Below are positions 17,543 through 26,230 of a DNA stretch of 64,000 bases, one piece after another. The first letter of the stretch is position 1. The number at the start of each line of letters is the position of its first letter. The translations under genes and the position numbers were made by a program. The notes under the pieces were generated by a model. The model saw only the letters and a program-made list of their open reading frames with translations, searched no databases and had not been told where the DNA came from. Source of the stretch: Bacillota bacterium (GTDB lineage: Bacteria > Bacillota > Dethiobacteria > Dethiobacterales > Dethiobacteraceae); the NCBI GenBank assembly GCA_012521345.1, contig JAAYMN010000096.1:18702-82701 (forward strand). The letters run 5' to 3'.

Positions 17543-18856
17543 ATGCTAAGATGGATACGTTCCGGCTGGATCCGTTTCTGGTTCAGTGCGCAGATGGCCT
17601 GGCACGGAATTTTGGCCAATCCCCTGCGCTCGGCGCTGACAATTCTGGGCGTCACTATCGGCGTGGCGGCCGTGGTGAGCCTGATGGGAATCGGCGAGGG
17701 AGCCCGCCAGGCGGTGGTCAACCAGTTTAAGAGCCTGGGCGCCAATGTGATTGTCGTGAAGGCAACAGACCCGGAGGCGGAATTTGCTGCGGACTACGCC
17801 GACCAGATCGCCGAAATGGTCCCGCAGCTGCAGCAGGTAACACCCGTTGTCTACGGGGAAGCGACTGTCCGCTGGCGGCGTGAGCGGGGGCTTGCCCAGC
17901 TTTTGGGCGTCAACAGCGACTTTCCTGAAATCAGGGATCATCCTGTCATCTCCGGGCACTTTCTGTCCGCCCTACACATTGAACAGCGTTCACAAGTGGT
18001 TGTGCTGGGCTACAATATAGCCGTGGGCCTGATGGGAGGGCGCAGCCCGGTCGGGCAGACGCTGACGCTGGACGGCCGCACTTTCCGCATTATTGGCGTA
18101 CTGGCGCCCAAGGGCCCCAACCAGGCCGAAGGGATTGACGATAAATTTGTGATTCCCTATACTACCGCCCTGCAACTGACCAAAAAAAAGACGGTGCCGG
18201 AGATATGGGGCAAGGCGGCGTCCGCCGTTGATGCGGAACTGGCCACGGTACAGCTGGGGCGGATTATCTCGCGGGAACTCGGGCTCGATCCCAAGGCGCC
18301 TGTCCGCACTCCGGGCGAAGACGGCGGCGAGAGCCCGGCTATGCCGGATATGCCCATTGTGGAACCTGTCCCGGAACAGCCTGAGACCGGCAATACTGGC
18401 ATTAAAAAAGGCAGGGACCTGGTTACGATTACTAACCTGAACCAGCTTGTCCAGGAAGCCGACAAGGCCAACAGGGTCATGACACTGCTTTTAGGCGGGA
18501 TTGCCGCTGTCAGCCTCTTGGTAGGCGGGCTCGGAATCATGAATATTATGCTGGTGGCAGTGACGGAGAGAACAAAAGAAATCGGCGTCAGGAGGGCGCT
18601 GGGCGCCAAACAGACAGATTTGATTACCCAGTTCATGCTGGAAGCGTTTTATTTAAGCGCAATCGGCGCCATTGCCGGCGTGGCGGCCGGTATCTGGGGC
18701 ACCAGTCTCTTTGCCCAGTATGGTTTCGAAACCGCCATCAGCATCCAGGCGATTCAGATTGCCGCCGGGGTCGCCCTGGCCACCGGCCTGCTCTTTGGCA
18801 TTTACCCGGCGATTTCCGCTTCCTCGGTGCCGCCGGTGGAGGCGTTGCGCAGATAA
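17543..18856 (+). CDS. MacB-type ABC transporter permease
   Basis: The product has 437 residues. It carries an N-terminal helix (about 27-50, RSALTILGVTIGVAAVVSL), a MacB-type extracytoplasmic core domain to about residue 305, and three C-terminal FtsX-fold helices (about 310-430) containing the conserved TERTKEIGVRRALGA loop. This is the mechanotransmission topology: substrate is expelled from outside the membrane rather than carried through a channel. It starts 12 nt after the adaptor gene and is followed directly by a terminator, closing the operon. Confidence 0.93.
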   Translation: MLRWIRSGWIRFWFSAQMAWHGILANPLRSALTILGVTIGVAAVVSLMGIGEGARQAVVNQFKSLGANVIVVKATDPEAEFAADYADQIAEMVPQLQQVTPVVYGEATVRWRRERGLAQLLGVNSDFPEIRDHPVISGHFLSALHIEQRSQVVVLGYNIAVGLMGGRSPVGQTLTLDGRTFRIIGVLAPKGPNQAEGIDDKFVIPYTTALQLTKKKTVPEIWGKAASAVDAELATVQLGRIISRELGLDPKAPVRTPGEDGGESPAMPDMPIVEPVPEQPETGNTGIKKGRDLVTITNLNQLVQEADKANRVMTLLLGGIAAVSLLVGGLGIMNIMLVAVTERTKEIGVRRALGAKQTDLITQFMLEAFYLSAIGAIAGVAAGIWGTSLFAQYGFETAISIQAIQIAAGVALATGLLFGIYPAISASSVPPVEALRR

Positions 18857-18866
18857 GGAAAAAAAT

Positions 18867-18904
18867 ACCCGGTGAGCTTACCTGCTGCACCGGGTTGTTT
18901 TTTC
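18867..18904 (+). terminator. Terminator of the MacAB-like operon
   Basis: ACCCGGTG (18867-18874) and CACCGGGT (18888-18895) are perfect arms with a 13-nt loop, followed by TGTTTTTT. Confidence 0.85.
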
Positions 18905-18991
18905 CCCTGCCTTTGTTTTGCCGCCGCCCGGGCAGGGATAAGCGGAGAAGGCGACGAAAGTTACAAGGGGTATGCCGGCCGGCATGCTCCG

Positions 18992-19609
18992 CTATGCTTT
19001 TTTTACCGGCTGGCGCAGGATTGTTTTCAGTTTTTTCGGTTCAGTCCTTGCGGGATCATTGAGGTAAATCTCATGATGCTTGCCGGCAGGCTCGTATCCT
19101 TGCTCCTTAATAAATGCATGCAAGCGCGAGACGGTTTCCTGTTCTTCGCTGTAAGGCCCCCGATGCAAAATCTGGGCGCAGAGGCCTTCATTGTATTGGC
19201 CAAGGCCTATCTCCGCCAGGATGCCGAAAGCTTTTTTCCTTGCCACCTGCTCCTTGGCCGCAAGCAGGAGCTCTTCCGTAACCAAGGTGGGCTGCATGAT
19301 CATGGCAAGCCAATGCAAGTTTTCTTTTTTGTCCGGGGAAAATTCCCGGCTTCCTTCAGTCCACCACAATCCTTCCAGCGGCATTACCTGGTAATCAATC
19401 TGCAGGGGACCTTTCTTAATCATGAATTTTAAAGTGTAAGAGAGGCTGAAAAGGGCTGCAACTGCTTCCTGATAGCGCTCGCTCGTGTTCGGGTCGCCTT
19501 TGCCCAAAACCATCAGGTAGTTCAGGGCAGGAACAGTGACGAAAGCGGCCCGGGTGGCGGAAGCGCTGTAGAGTACCTTATGCTCTTTGCGATAGTCCAG
19601 TTTAATCAT
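18992..19609 (-). CDS. GyrI-like small-molecule-binding domain protein
   Basis: This 205-residue cytoplasmic protein consists of a stand-alone GyrI-like/SOUL-type fold of the COG4832 kind (DYRKEHKVLYSAS start, YLMVLGKGDPN, LEGLWW and PYSEEQETV segments). Related domains bind drugs in BmrR/Rob regulators; some stand-alone members (for example Listeria Lin2189) have been reported to hydrolyse cyclopropane-containing toxins. No DNA-binding domain is attached. The gene stands alone, convergent with the MacAB-like operon. A perfect palindrome ATGCCGGCCGGCAT lies just past its stop at 18972-18985. Confidence 0.8.
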   Translation of the reverse strand: MIKLDYRKEHKVLYSASATRAAFVTVPALNYLMVLGKGDPNTSERYQEAVAALFSLSYTLKFMIKKGPLQIDYQVMPLEGLWWTEGSREFSPDKKENLHWLAMIMQPTLVTEELLLAAKEQVARKKAFGILAEIGLGQYNEGLCAQILHRGPYSEEQETVSRLHAFIKEQGYEPAGKHHEIYLNDPARTEPKKLKTILRQPVKKA

Positions 19610-19647
19610 TCTTGTCCCTCCGGTCGCCTTATGCCTTGTTTTTCCCG

Positions 19648-19667
19648 CCTGCCGGCACGGCGGCAGG
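19648..19667. repeat. Perfect inverted repeat between divergent genes
   Basis: CCTGCCG (19648-19654) and CGGCAGG (19661-19667) flank a 6-bp spacer in the 133-bp gap between the GyrI-like gene and the flavoenzyme gene. There is no adjoining T-run. It may be an operator or an RNA hairpin; its function is unknown. Confidence 0.35.
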
Positions 19668-19742
19668 ATTCTGCCCTGGCATTCCGGCAGTCGGCATCAC
19701 GGGGCATAAACCTATAAACTTATATTTTCAGGGGAGATGAGT

Positions 19743-21737
19743 ATGGCCAAATATAAGCATCTTTTTTCACCTATTGTACTGGGCGGGCAGTATTTCCGCA
19801 ACAGAATTTTCAATTCTCCCACAGGCGCCTGCCAGGTTCCCTTCGAGAGCTTTGTCAGCTATTATGAAAGGAAGGCTATGGGCGGAGCGGCCGCCGTCTG
19901 CATCGGCGACGCTTGTCCTTCCCCGGACGGCATGGCCCGCCCGGGCCAGATCAGGCTGTGGGATAAAAACACCAGGCCGAACCTGATTGAGGTTGCTTAT
20001 GCCATCAGGCGACACGGCGCGGTGCCGTCCATGGAGATCGTCCATGGCGGAAACTGTTCCTACTATGCCCACGAAAACGGCTACCAGCCCTACGGGCCTG
20101 TCGCCGGCCTGACTCCCTTCGGGCAAGAGATACGGGAGGTGCCGGAAGAGGTGATCCTCCAGTACATAGAGGCTTTTGCCCGGGCGGCGGCGTTTGCCAA
20201 AAGCTGCGGCTACGGCATGGTGACCGTTCACGGCGGCCACGGCTGGCTGCTTACCCAGTTTTTCGCCAAAACAAACAACCGCAGGGACAAGTGGGGCGGC
20301 ACCCCGGAAAACAGGGCGCGCCTGGCCGTTGCCATCTGCGACCGCATCCATCAGGTCTGCGGCCGGGACTTTCCGGTAGAAATCAGGATTACCGGCTCCG
20401 AAGTTTATGAAGGCGGCTACGGGATAGAAACAGGCATTGAGCAGGCCGTTTTCCTGGACGGCCATGCGGACCTTATTCATGTTTCCGCCGGCAGCCACGA
20501 AGTTGATGATGTATTTACCGTCACCCATCCCAGCATGTTTCTCCCGGACGGTGTGAATGTCAAGTTTGCGGCGGAAATAAAAAAACATGTCAGGCAGACG
20601 CCCGTTGCCACCGTCGGCGCCCTTTCCGAGCCGGAACTGCTGGAGGAAATTATTGCTTCCGGCAAGGCCGATGTGGTTGAACTGGCGCGCGGCCTGATTT
20701 GCGACCCGGACCTGCCCGCCAAGCTGCAGGCGGGGAGGGATGACGAAGTCAGGAAGTGTATGCGCTGCCTGTGGTGTTTTTCCCACAGGATGCAGCGGGA
20801 GAAAATAGTCTGCGCCCTCAACCCTGAAATCGGCAATGAAGCGGAGTGCAAAAACAGCGGCGGGCCCGCGGCGGTCCGCAAGAAAGTCTTGATTGTCGGG
20901 GGCGGCGTTGCCGGCATGCAGGCGGCCCTCACCTGTGCGGAAAGAGGCCACAGTGTTATTTTGTGCGAAAAGCAGGACAGGCTCGGCGGCGTCCTGCTGT
21001 GCGAGGAAAAGGTGCCTTTCAAAGAAAAACTTGGCCAGTACCTGGCCTTGCAAGCGAGGCTGATAGAGCGCAACAGGAACATACAACTTTTCCTGGAGAC
21101 GGAAGTCACGCCGGCTGCGGCTTCAAACTTTGCTCCCGATGTAATTGTTGCCGCTCTGGGGTCCCGTCCCGTTGTACCGGGGATTCCCGGCATTGACAGG
21201 GAAAATGTTTTCCCCGCCCAGGCTTTGTTCCGCCGGCCTGAGCTGGCCGGCAAGAGGGTTGTCATTCTGGGCGGCGGGCTGGTGGGCATGGAGCTTGCCG
21301 TTTACCTGTCCATGCTGGGCCGGGAGTGTACCATCCTGGAGCTGCAGCCCGAGTTAAACGACGGCGGCAACAACCTGCACGGCCTTGCCCTCAGCCAGGA
21401 ATTCCGGAAATTCGGCATCCGCATCAGCACGGCTACCAAGGCGGTTGAGATTAACGACCGGGGAGTGGTCGGGCAGTTTACAGGCTGCCTGCCGCAAAAC
21501 AGCGACAGGCGTTTTGGCCTTCCCGCCTATTACCCGGAGGCTGCGGCCGGCAGCAAGCTTTTTGCCTGCGATACCGTGGTTTATGCCGTGGGGCAGGTGC
21601 CGCTGCGGGCGGAGGCGGAAGCCCTGCGTGACTGCGCCGGGGAATTTCACCTGCTCGGCGACTGTGTGACGCCGGCAAATATCTGGTACTCCACTACCGC
21701 CGCCTACTTCCTCGGCAGGAATATCGGCCGCTGCTGA
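19743..21737 (+). CDS. Old Yellow Enzyme-family NADH:flavin oxidoreductase with [4Fe-4S] and NAD/FAD domains
   Basis: This 664-residue protein has the three-part layout of 2,4-dienoyl-CoA reductase, trimethylamine dehydrogenase and BaiCD/BaiH. An FMN-binding TIM barrel covers residues 1-335, with the HGGHGWLLTQFF active-site region and a KWGGTPENRARL block. A cluster-binding motif C-x2-C-x3-C-x11-C lies near 339-357. Two Rossmann folds follow (GGGVAG near 387 and GGGLVG near 515) for FAD and NAD(P)H. Electrons should pass from NAD(P)H via FAD and the cluster to FMN for reduction of an activated alkene. The substrate is unknown. The start at ATG 19743 is set by AGGGGAG 7 nt upstream. It is transcribed alone. 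Confidence 0.92.
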   Translation: MAKYKHLFSPIVLGGQYFRNRIFNSPTGACQVPFESFVSYYERKAMGGAAAVCIGDACPSPDGMARPGQIRLWDKNTRPNLIEVAYAIRRHGAVPSMEIVHGGNCSYYAHENGYQPYGPVAGLTPFGQEIREVPEEVILQYIEAFARAAAFAKSCGYGMVTVHGGHGWLLTQFFAKTNNRRDKWGGTPENRARLAVAICDRIHQVCGRDFPVEIRITGSEVYEGGYGIETGIEQAVFLDGHADLIHVSAGSHEVDDVFTVTHPSMFLPDGVNVKFAAEIKKHVRQTPVATVGALSEPELLEEIIASGKADVVELARGLICDPDLPAKLQAGRDDEVRKCMRCLWCFSHRMQREKIVCALNPEIGNEAECKNSGGPAAVRKKVLIVGGGVAGMQAALTCAERGHSVILCEKQDRLGGVLLCEEKVPFKEKLGQYLALQARLIERNRNIQLFLETEVTPAAASNFAPDVIVAALGSRPVVPGIPGIDRENVFPAQALFRRPELAGKRVVILGGGLVGMELAVYLSMLGRECTILELQPELNDGGNNLHGLALSQEFRKFGIRISTATKAVEINDRGVVGQFTGCLPQNSDRRFGLPAYYPEAAAGSKLFACDTVVYAVGQVPLRAEAEALRDCAGEFHLLGDCVTPANIWYSTTAAYFLGRNIGRC

Positions 21738-21856
21738 AAGCCTGCTGCCGCGGCAGCTGCTTAAATTATCCGGTGCGGCAGCTGCAATGGGCGGCCGCAG
21801 CGGGCTGCGATGGCAGGCGCGCCGGCTTAGGCGGCTTTGCCTTGCCGGCGGGAGCA

Positions 21857-22876
21857 TCAGTGCGGGACGGCCCGTGTGTCGATCAGGTTTTGCGGCCGGC
21901 CGGCCAGAAAAGCGTTGATATTGTCTGCGGTGGTATAGCGGATTCGCAGCACGGCTTCCTGTGAATTAAAGCCGATATGCGGTGTTATGACCACGTCTTC
22001 CCGGTTAAAAAGACGCTGGCTTTTCAGGAATGCGGACAGGGTTTCGTGGGGTACCTCCGGGTCAAACAGTTTTTCTTCCTCCACAAACAATTCTTCACCT
22101 TCCAGGACATCAAGGCCGGCACCGGCAATAATGCCTGCATCCAGGGCTTTCAGAAGCGCTTCCGTTTCCACCAGTTCACCGCGTGCCGTATTGATTAGCA
22201 AGGCTCCCTTTTTTATTAAAGGTATATTGTCTTTGTTGAGCAGATGGTAGGTATTTTGATTCAGGGGAGCGTGGAGGGTGATGATGTCGGCTTTCGCCAG
22301 CACTTCTTCCAGGGGGGCATAACGAAACTGCAGCACTTCCGCCAGGAAGGGATCGGGTTTGGGATCCACTGCCAGGACCTGCATGTCAAAGCCGCGGGCG
22401 ATTTTAATCACATGGAGGCCGATGCGGCCTGCACCCACAACGCCGATGGTCTTGTTTTTCAGGTCAAAACCCTTAAGCCCCGCTAGGGAGAAATTTTCCC
22501 GTGCGGTGCGGAAGTAAGCTTTATGGATGTTGCGGGACAGGGAGAGGATCAGGGCAAAGGTGTGTTCCGCCACCGTGTATTCTCCGTAGGCAGGGACGTA
22601 GCAGACAGGGATGTTTCTCTTGGCGGCAGCTGCGAGGTCGATATGGTTAAAGCCTGCCGAGCGGGTGGCAATGAGGCGGAGCTTGGGCAGTTCGTTCAAA
22701 ACTTCTTTTGTCACGCGCGAGTGGACAAAGACGGAAAGGATTTCCGTTTCCCTGAAGTCGGCAGCCAGGTCAGCCGTCAGGATTTCCCCGCTGTACAGCA
22801 GTTTGTGCCCCGCAAGGTGCTTGTTGTAAAAAGGGCGGTCTCCTTTCTGGATTTCAAAAAAGGTAATTGTGGCCAT
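21857..22876 (-). CDS. D-2-hydroxyacid dehydrogenase (LdhA/D-lactate dehydrogenase-like)
   Basis: This 339-residue NAD-dependent enzyme interconverts a 2-oxoacid and a D-2-hydroxyacid, most likely pyruvate and D-lactate or an aromatic analogue. The NAD-binding GAGRIG motif lies near residue 150. The catalytic triad is visible as Arg in NTARGELVE, Glu in DVLEGEELF and His in TPHIGFNSQEA. An LdhA-like loop (FVEEEKLFDPEVPHETL) precedes the catalytic His. It is encoded alone on the minus strand, divergent from the PilZ gene. Confidence 0.9.
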   Translation of the reverse strand: MATITFFEIQKGDRPFYNKHLAGHKLLYSGEILTADLAADFRETEILSVFVHSRVTKEVLNELPKLRLIATRSAGFNHIDLAAAAKRNIPVCYVPAYGEYTVAEHTFALILSLSRNIHKAYFRTARENFSLAGLKGFDLKNKTIGVVGAGRIGLHVIKIARGFDMQVLAVDPKPDPFLAEVLQFRYAPLEEVLAKADIITLHAPLNQNTYHLLNKDNIPLIKKGALLINTARGELVETEALLKALDAGIIAGAGLDVLEGEELFVEEEKLFDPEVPHETLSAFLKSQRLFNREDVVITPHIGFNSQEAVLRIRYTTADNINAFLAGRPQNLIDTRAVPH

Positions 22877-22983
22877 GGCAAGCTCCCTGCAAATGTTTTA
22901 CTTGTAATATGCCTCGCTTCCTGCAGTTTTATCAGTGAAAAGCCGCATGATATGCGCAGGAGGCATCTTGCGTGTGGCACGGA

Positions 22984-23010
22984 TTGCCAACCTGCCGCAA
23001 ATGATATAAT
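22984..23010 (+). promoter_or_regulatory. Extended -10 promoter of the PilZ gene
   Basis: TGATATAAT (23002-23010) is an extended -10 element; a TTGCCA (22984-22989) lies 15 bp before the hexamer. It leaves a leader of about 65 nt to the PilZ start. Confidence 0.4.
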
Positions 23011-23082
23011 GTATATATACGGAGTCTGCCTGCAAAAAGCGCTGCCCGTGCAGTTTGTGCCGGGTATGGAACCGGAGGGATA

Positions 23083-23448
23083 TTGTTGGAAAAAAGGAGA
23101 TTCACACGGGTTCCTTTTCGAACTGAAGTTGAAATTACCGCGGGGGAACTCAAATTTAAGGGTGAAGTAAAAGATCTCAGCCTGAAAGGCATGTGTGTGC
23201 TGACGGAGCATCTCCTGGAAGTGGGGACTCCGGTTGATATTTTGCTCAGCTTGACCGGCAAGCAGTCCAACCTGGTCATCATGCTGCAGGGGAAAGTGCT
23301 CAGAAAGGACACGAACAGTATTGCGGTTTACTTTGATACGGTGGAACTGGACTCTTTTATCCACCTCAAAAACATTGTTGCCTACAACAGCACCGACCCG
23401 GAAAAAATCATGGCCGAATACATCCGGGGGCTGGCCGATGATGCCTGA
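23083..23448 (+). CDS. PilZ-domain protein (c-di-GMP receptor)
   Basis: This 121-residue single-domain PilZ protein is predicted to bind cyclic di-GMP. The N-terminal RxxxR-type motif is RRFTR, and the beta-barrel motif DLSLKG fits the D/N-x-S-x-x-G consensus. A hydrophobic helix follows near the C-terminus. The start is TTG 23083 or TTG 23086, after GGAGGG. Its target, perhaps motility or matrix production, is not shown by the neighbours. Confidence 0.85.
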   Translation: MLEKRRFTRVPFRTEVEITAGELKFKGEVKDLSLKGMCVLTEHLLEVGTPVDILLSLTGKQSNLVIMLQGKVLRKDTNSIAVYFDTVELDSFIHLKNIVAYNSTDPEKIMAEYIRGLADDA

Positions 23449-23616
23449 TTTGTCACGGTCGCTTTTTCCTCTGGCGGAGAAAGGTTTTATGCCGGGACAC
23501 TGCCGCCGGGAGGCAGCCGGCAGGAATGCCCTTCTGCCTAAATGAAAGGAAATCGGCGCCGCCCGGAGAATTGAGGCATGTAACAGAACTTTCAAGAGGA
23601 GAGAAGGGAGCGGCTT

Positions 23617-24471
23617 ATGGGAAGCAAGCAAAGACCGGACAGGGAAACACTGTTGAAGCTGGCGGAGGCTTTTACCAACCAGTCGGAAAAAAACTATATC
23701 CAGGCCGAAACAAATTCAGACAAGGCATATCTTGGCATGAAAATTTTTGAAAAGCCTATCCTGGCAGTGGCGGACGCCAACGACCCGCTGTTTCAGGAAC
23801 TGCTTTTGCCGCAGGCGATCGGCCCGCATTTTCTGCCGCCGGAAAAATGGCTGCCGGGAGCAAAAAGTGTGCTTAGTTTCTTTCTCCCGGTGACGGAAAG
23901 AGTAAAAAGATCAAATACTGCCGACAGGGAACTGCCTTCTCTGGAGTGGCTCTATGCCAGAATTGAAGGCCAGCAGTTTATTAACGCCCTCAGCGCTTAC
24001 CTGCGGGATAAAATAAGGGAGGCCGGATACCGGGCGGTTTCTCCGTCGCTGGACGAGCGTTTTCAGTTTAATATTGCTGCGCCGGATGCCCCCATTCCCC
24101 CTTACAGCAGCAACTGGTCGGAACGTCACGTTGCTTATGTCTGCGGGCTCGGCACCTTTGGCCTGCACACCTGCCTGATCACGGAACTGGGAACGGCAGG
24201 CCGCTTCTTCAGCATAGTGACGGACCTGGAGCTGGAACCGACGGGAAGAAAGTACTCCGCACTCCATGAATACTGCATAAAATGCGGTGTCTGCCTGAAA
24301 AATTGCCCGGCGGGCGCGCTGTCTTTTGGCGGCAAATCCAATCTCGCCTGTTCCGCGTTCATGCGGGGGACAAGTCTTTTCTACAAGCCGCGCTACGGCT
24401 GCGGCAAATGCCAGACGGGGCTTCCCTGTGAAAGTCGCATCCCGGCGCAGGACCGGGCCGGAACTGCATAA
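23617..24471 (+). CDS. QueG-like [4Fe-4S] protein (epoxyqueuosine reductase family)
   Basis: The 284-residue product resembles the core of epoxyqueuosine reductase but lacks its C-terminal HEAT repeats. Eight cysteines near residues 225-275 (C-x2-C-x3-CP, then C-x2-C-x4-PC) should bind two [4Fe-4S] clusters. The middle region RHVAYVCGLGTFGLH matches the QueG/RdhA-type cobalamin-binding block. Many clostridial genomes have such truncated homologues of unknown substrate, so tRNA queuosine synthesis is not assured. A GAGAGAAGGGAG ribosome site precedes the ATG. A RidA gene follows 60 nt later, probably co-transcribed. Confidence 0.75.
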   Translation: MGSKQRPDRETLLKLAEAFTNQSEKNYIQAETNSDKAYLGMKIFEKPILAVADANDPLFQELLLPQAIGPHFLPPEKWLPGAKSVLSFFLPVTERVKRSNTADRELPSLEWLYARIEGQQFINALSAYLRDKIREAGYRAVSPSLDERFQFNIAAPDAPIPPYSSNWSERHVAYVCGLGTFGLHTCLITELGTAGRFFSIVTDLELEPTGRKYSALHEYCIKCGVCLKNCPAGALSFGGKSNLACSAFMRGTSLFYKPRYGCGKCQTGLPCESRIPAQDRAGTA

Positions 24472-24531
24472 AAAGGTGCGGCAAAAAGCGGGTAATGCTG
24501 CCTTTAAAGCAGGATGAAAAGAGGTGAAAGC

Positions 24532-24927
24532 ATGGAGCGCAGAATAGTCAACCCGTGGGAGTGGCAGAAAGAACTGGGTTTTGTTCAGGCCAACGACCTG
24601 ACGGGCGTCAAGCGGATTGTGTTTTGTGCGGGGCAGGTGTCGGTGGACGGCGAGGGGAAGCCGCTGCATCCCGGAGAAATGGTGCCCCAGATCATGCAGG
24701 CGCTGGACAACCTGGAGACTGTTTTGCAGCATGCGGGGGTTAAACTGGCTGATGTAGTCAGAATGAATTATTATACAACGGACATCCCGGCTTTCCGCAA
24801 CGCGGAGCCGTTGCTAAAGGAACGCCTGGAAAAAAGCGGCTGCCGCCCTGTCTCAACGCTGATTGGTGTGGTCGCCCTTTATGACCCGGACATTGTGGTG
24901 GAAATAGAAGCCACGGCGGTCCTATAG
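24532..24927 (+). CDS. RidA-family protein (reactive imine/enamine deaminase)
   Basis: The 131-residue YjgF/YER057c/UK114 family protein forms a trimer that hydrolyses reactive enamine and imine intermediates of amino-acid metabolism. Visible family features include FCAGQVSVDGEG, the MNYYTTD segment and CRPVSTLIGV with the substrate-binding Arg. ATG 24532 is chosen because AGAGGTGAAAG lies immediately upstream. The gene ends at a strong terminator. The preceding QueG-like gene may share its transcript. Confidence 0.85.
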   Translation: MERRIVNPWEWQKELGFVQANDLTGVKRIVFCAGQVSVDGEGKPLHPGEMVPQIMQALDNLETVLQHAGVKLADVVRMNYYTTDIPAFRNAEPLLKERLEKSGCRPVSTLIGVVALYDPDIVVEIEATAVL

Positions 24928-24933
24928 TAAAAA

Positions 24934-24966
24934 AGGCGTCCTCCCAAAGCGGGGGCGCCTATTTTT
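24934..24966 (+). terminator. Terminator after the RidA gene
   Basis: AGGCGTCCTCCC (24934-24945) pairs with GGGGGCGCCT (24951-24960), with an AAAGC loop, followed by ATTTTTAT. Confidence 0.8.
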
Positions 24967-25073
24967 ATGCATCCAGGCTGCATCTCTTAATTTAGGAAGG
25001 GATTCATGGCAAAAGGGGACGGCGGCGGGGCAGGCGGCATATACTGTGGCAGAAAACTCCAAGGGAGTGTTGT

Positions 25074-25484
25074 TTGGTGGAGCTCCGCGACAAAGCTATT
25101 GCAATGGCAAAGAAGTTTGCCATTCCTGAAGGCATTTTCCTGGGGCTGATCGGGGCGGAATCGGCCTGGAACCCGCAGGCTGTCAGCCGCACGGGGGCAA
25201 TTGGCCTGACGCAGGTCCTGCCGTCGACAGCCGCAGCCATGGGTTACAACCCCGGTGAGTTGCTGTCTGACCCGGAAATGCAGCTGGAAGCGGGTGCACG
25301 TTACCTGCGGGAAATGTATGACCTGTTTGGCTGCTGGGACCATGCACTGGCCGCCTATAACGCAGGCCCGCATAATGTGGAAAAATACCAGGGCATCCCG
25401 CCTTTTGCGGAAACAGAGCATTATGTGCAAAAGATACTGACGTATGCCAAAATTTATGAGCAAACAAAAAAGACAGGTCAATGA
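25074..25484 (+). CDS. Small SLT-domain lytic transglycosylase without signal peptide
   Basis: The 136-residue product is almost entirely a goose-lysozyme-like SLT domain, with the catalytic Glu in GAESAWNP, the GAIGLTQVLPST block and the AAYNAGPHNV motif. These enzymes cleave the beta-1,4 bond of peptidoglycan to give 1,6-anhydro ends. No signal peptide or membrane helix is encoded, unlike the second SLT gene at 34611. The start is TTG 25074 or GTG 25077, after AAGGGAG. Either export is non-classical, or it acts during sporulation or lysis from inside, or the upstream end is misread. Confidence 0.82.
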   Translation: MVELRDKAIAMAKKFAIPEGIFLGLIGAESAWNPQAVSRTGAIGLTQVLPSTAAAMGYNPGELLSDPEMQLEAGARYLREMYDLFGCWDHALAAYNAGPHNVEKYQGIPPFAETEHYVQKILTYAKIYEQTKKTGQ

Positions 25485-25625
25485 TAACACGTTTTTTTTT
25501 TGCCGTCCCGGCAAAAGACTTTCAGCCGCCCAAAGTCAAAACAGGCAAAAATTTTCCCTGTCCGGGGGCAGGGAAAAAGCCGTTTTTTCTGAATTATAAA
25601 GAGAAAAATACGGGCGGAGGACACA

Positions 25626-26138
25626 ATGCGCAAAAGCAACCTGGTCTTGATCGGCATGCCCGGTGCGGGCAAAAGCACGGCAGGTGTACTGGCTGCCAAA
25701 GCATTGGGAATGAATTTTATTGATACGGATTTGCTGCTGCAGCGGCAAGCAAAAAAGCTCCTGCAAGAGATAATCCGGCAGGAGGGAATTGCTGCCTTTT
25801 TGGCCAGGGAAGAGGAAACAATCCTGGGGCTTGCGGTGGACAATACCGTCATAGCTACCGGGGGCAGCGTAATCTATTCGCCAAAAAGCATGGAGCATTT
25901 GCGGCAAAACGGGTTTATCGTTTATCTCATGCTGCCTTTTGACGAACTGGAGGTCAGAATAAAAAACATGTCTTCCCGGGGCATAGTGATGGCCGCGGGC
26001 CAGGATTTGTACAGTCTTTACCTGGAGCGCAGCCCGCTTTATAAAGCGTATGCCGATCTGGTGCTGGACTGTTCCCGCCAGCATATTGAGGAGACTGTTG
26101 CGGCAATTTGTGCAGCCGCCCCGGCCCGCCTGCGGTGA
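25626..26138 (+). CDS. aroK: Shikimate kinase
   Basis: The 170-residue enzyme phosphorylates shikimate to shikimate 3-phosphate in aromatic amino-acid synthesis. P-loop GMPGAGKST is at residues 10-18, the substrate Asp motif DTD near 34, the glycine-rich ATGGSV near 79 and the lid/adenine segment ERSPLY near 135. A CGGAGG site precedes the ATG. It stands apart from aroD at 29888, so the shikimate genes are dispersed here. A bidirectional terminator follows. Confidence 0.9.
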   Translation: MRKSNLVLIGMPGAGKSTAGVLAAKALGMNFIDTDLLLQRQAKKLLQEIIRQEGIAAFLAREEETILGLAVDNTVIATGGSVIYSPKSMEHLRQNGFIVYLMLPFDELEVRIKNMSSRGIVMAAGQDLYSLYLERSPLYKAYADLVLDCSRQHIEETVAAICAAAPARLR

Positions 26139-26190
26139 AGACGTCCTGTCAGTCATACTTTTTCCGCCACGGTCGTGCCTGAGCAAACAA

Positions 26191-26230
26191 AAAACGGTCG
26201 CCGCCGCTTTGGCGTCAACCGTTTTCTTTA
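26191..26230. terminator. Bidirectional terminator between aroK and the secreted protein gene
   Basis: AAAACGGT (26191-26198) and ACCGTTTT (26218-26225) form the outer stem, with an inner GC-rich pairing. T-runs or A-runs flank both sides, and it serves two convergent genes. Confidence 0.75.

Noticed and set aside
19767..21086. A 439-codon minus-strand open frame
   Set aside because: It lies wholly antisense to the flavoenzyme gene with its clear FMN, cluster and NAD motifs.
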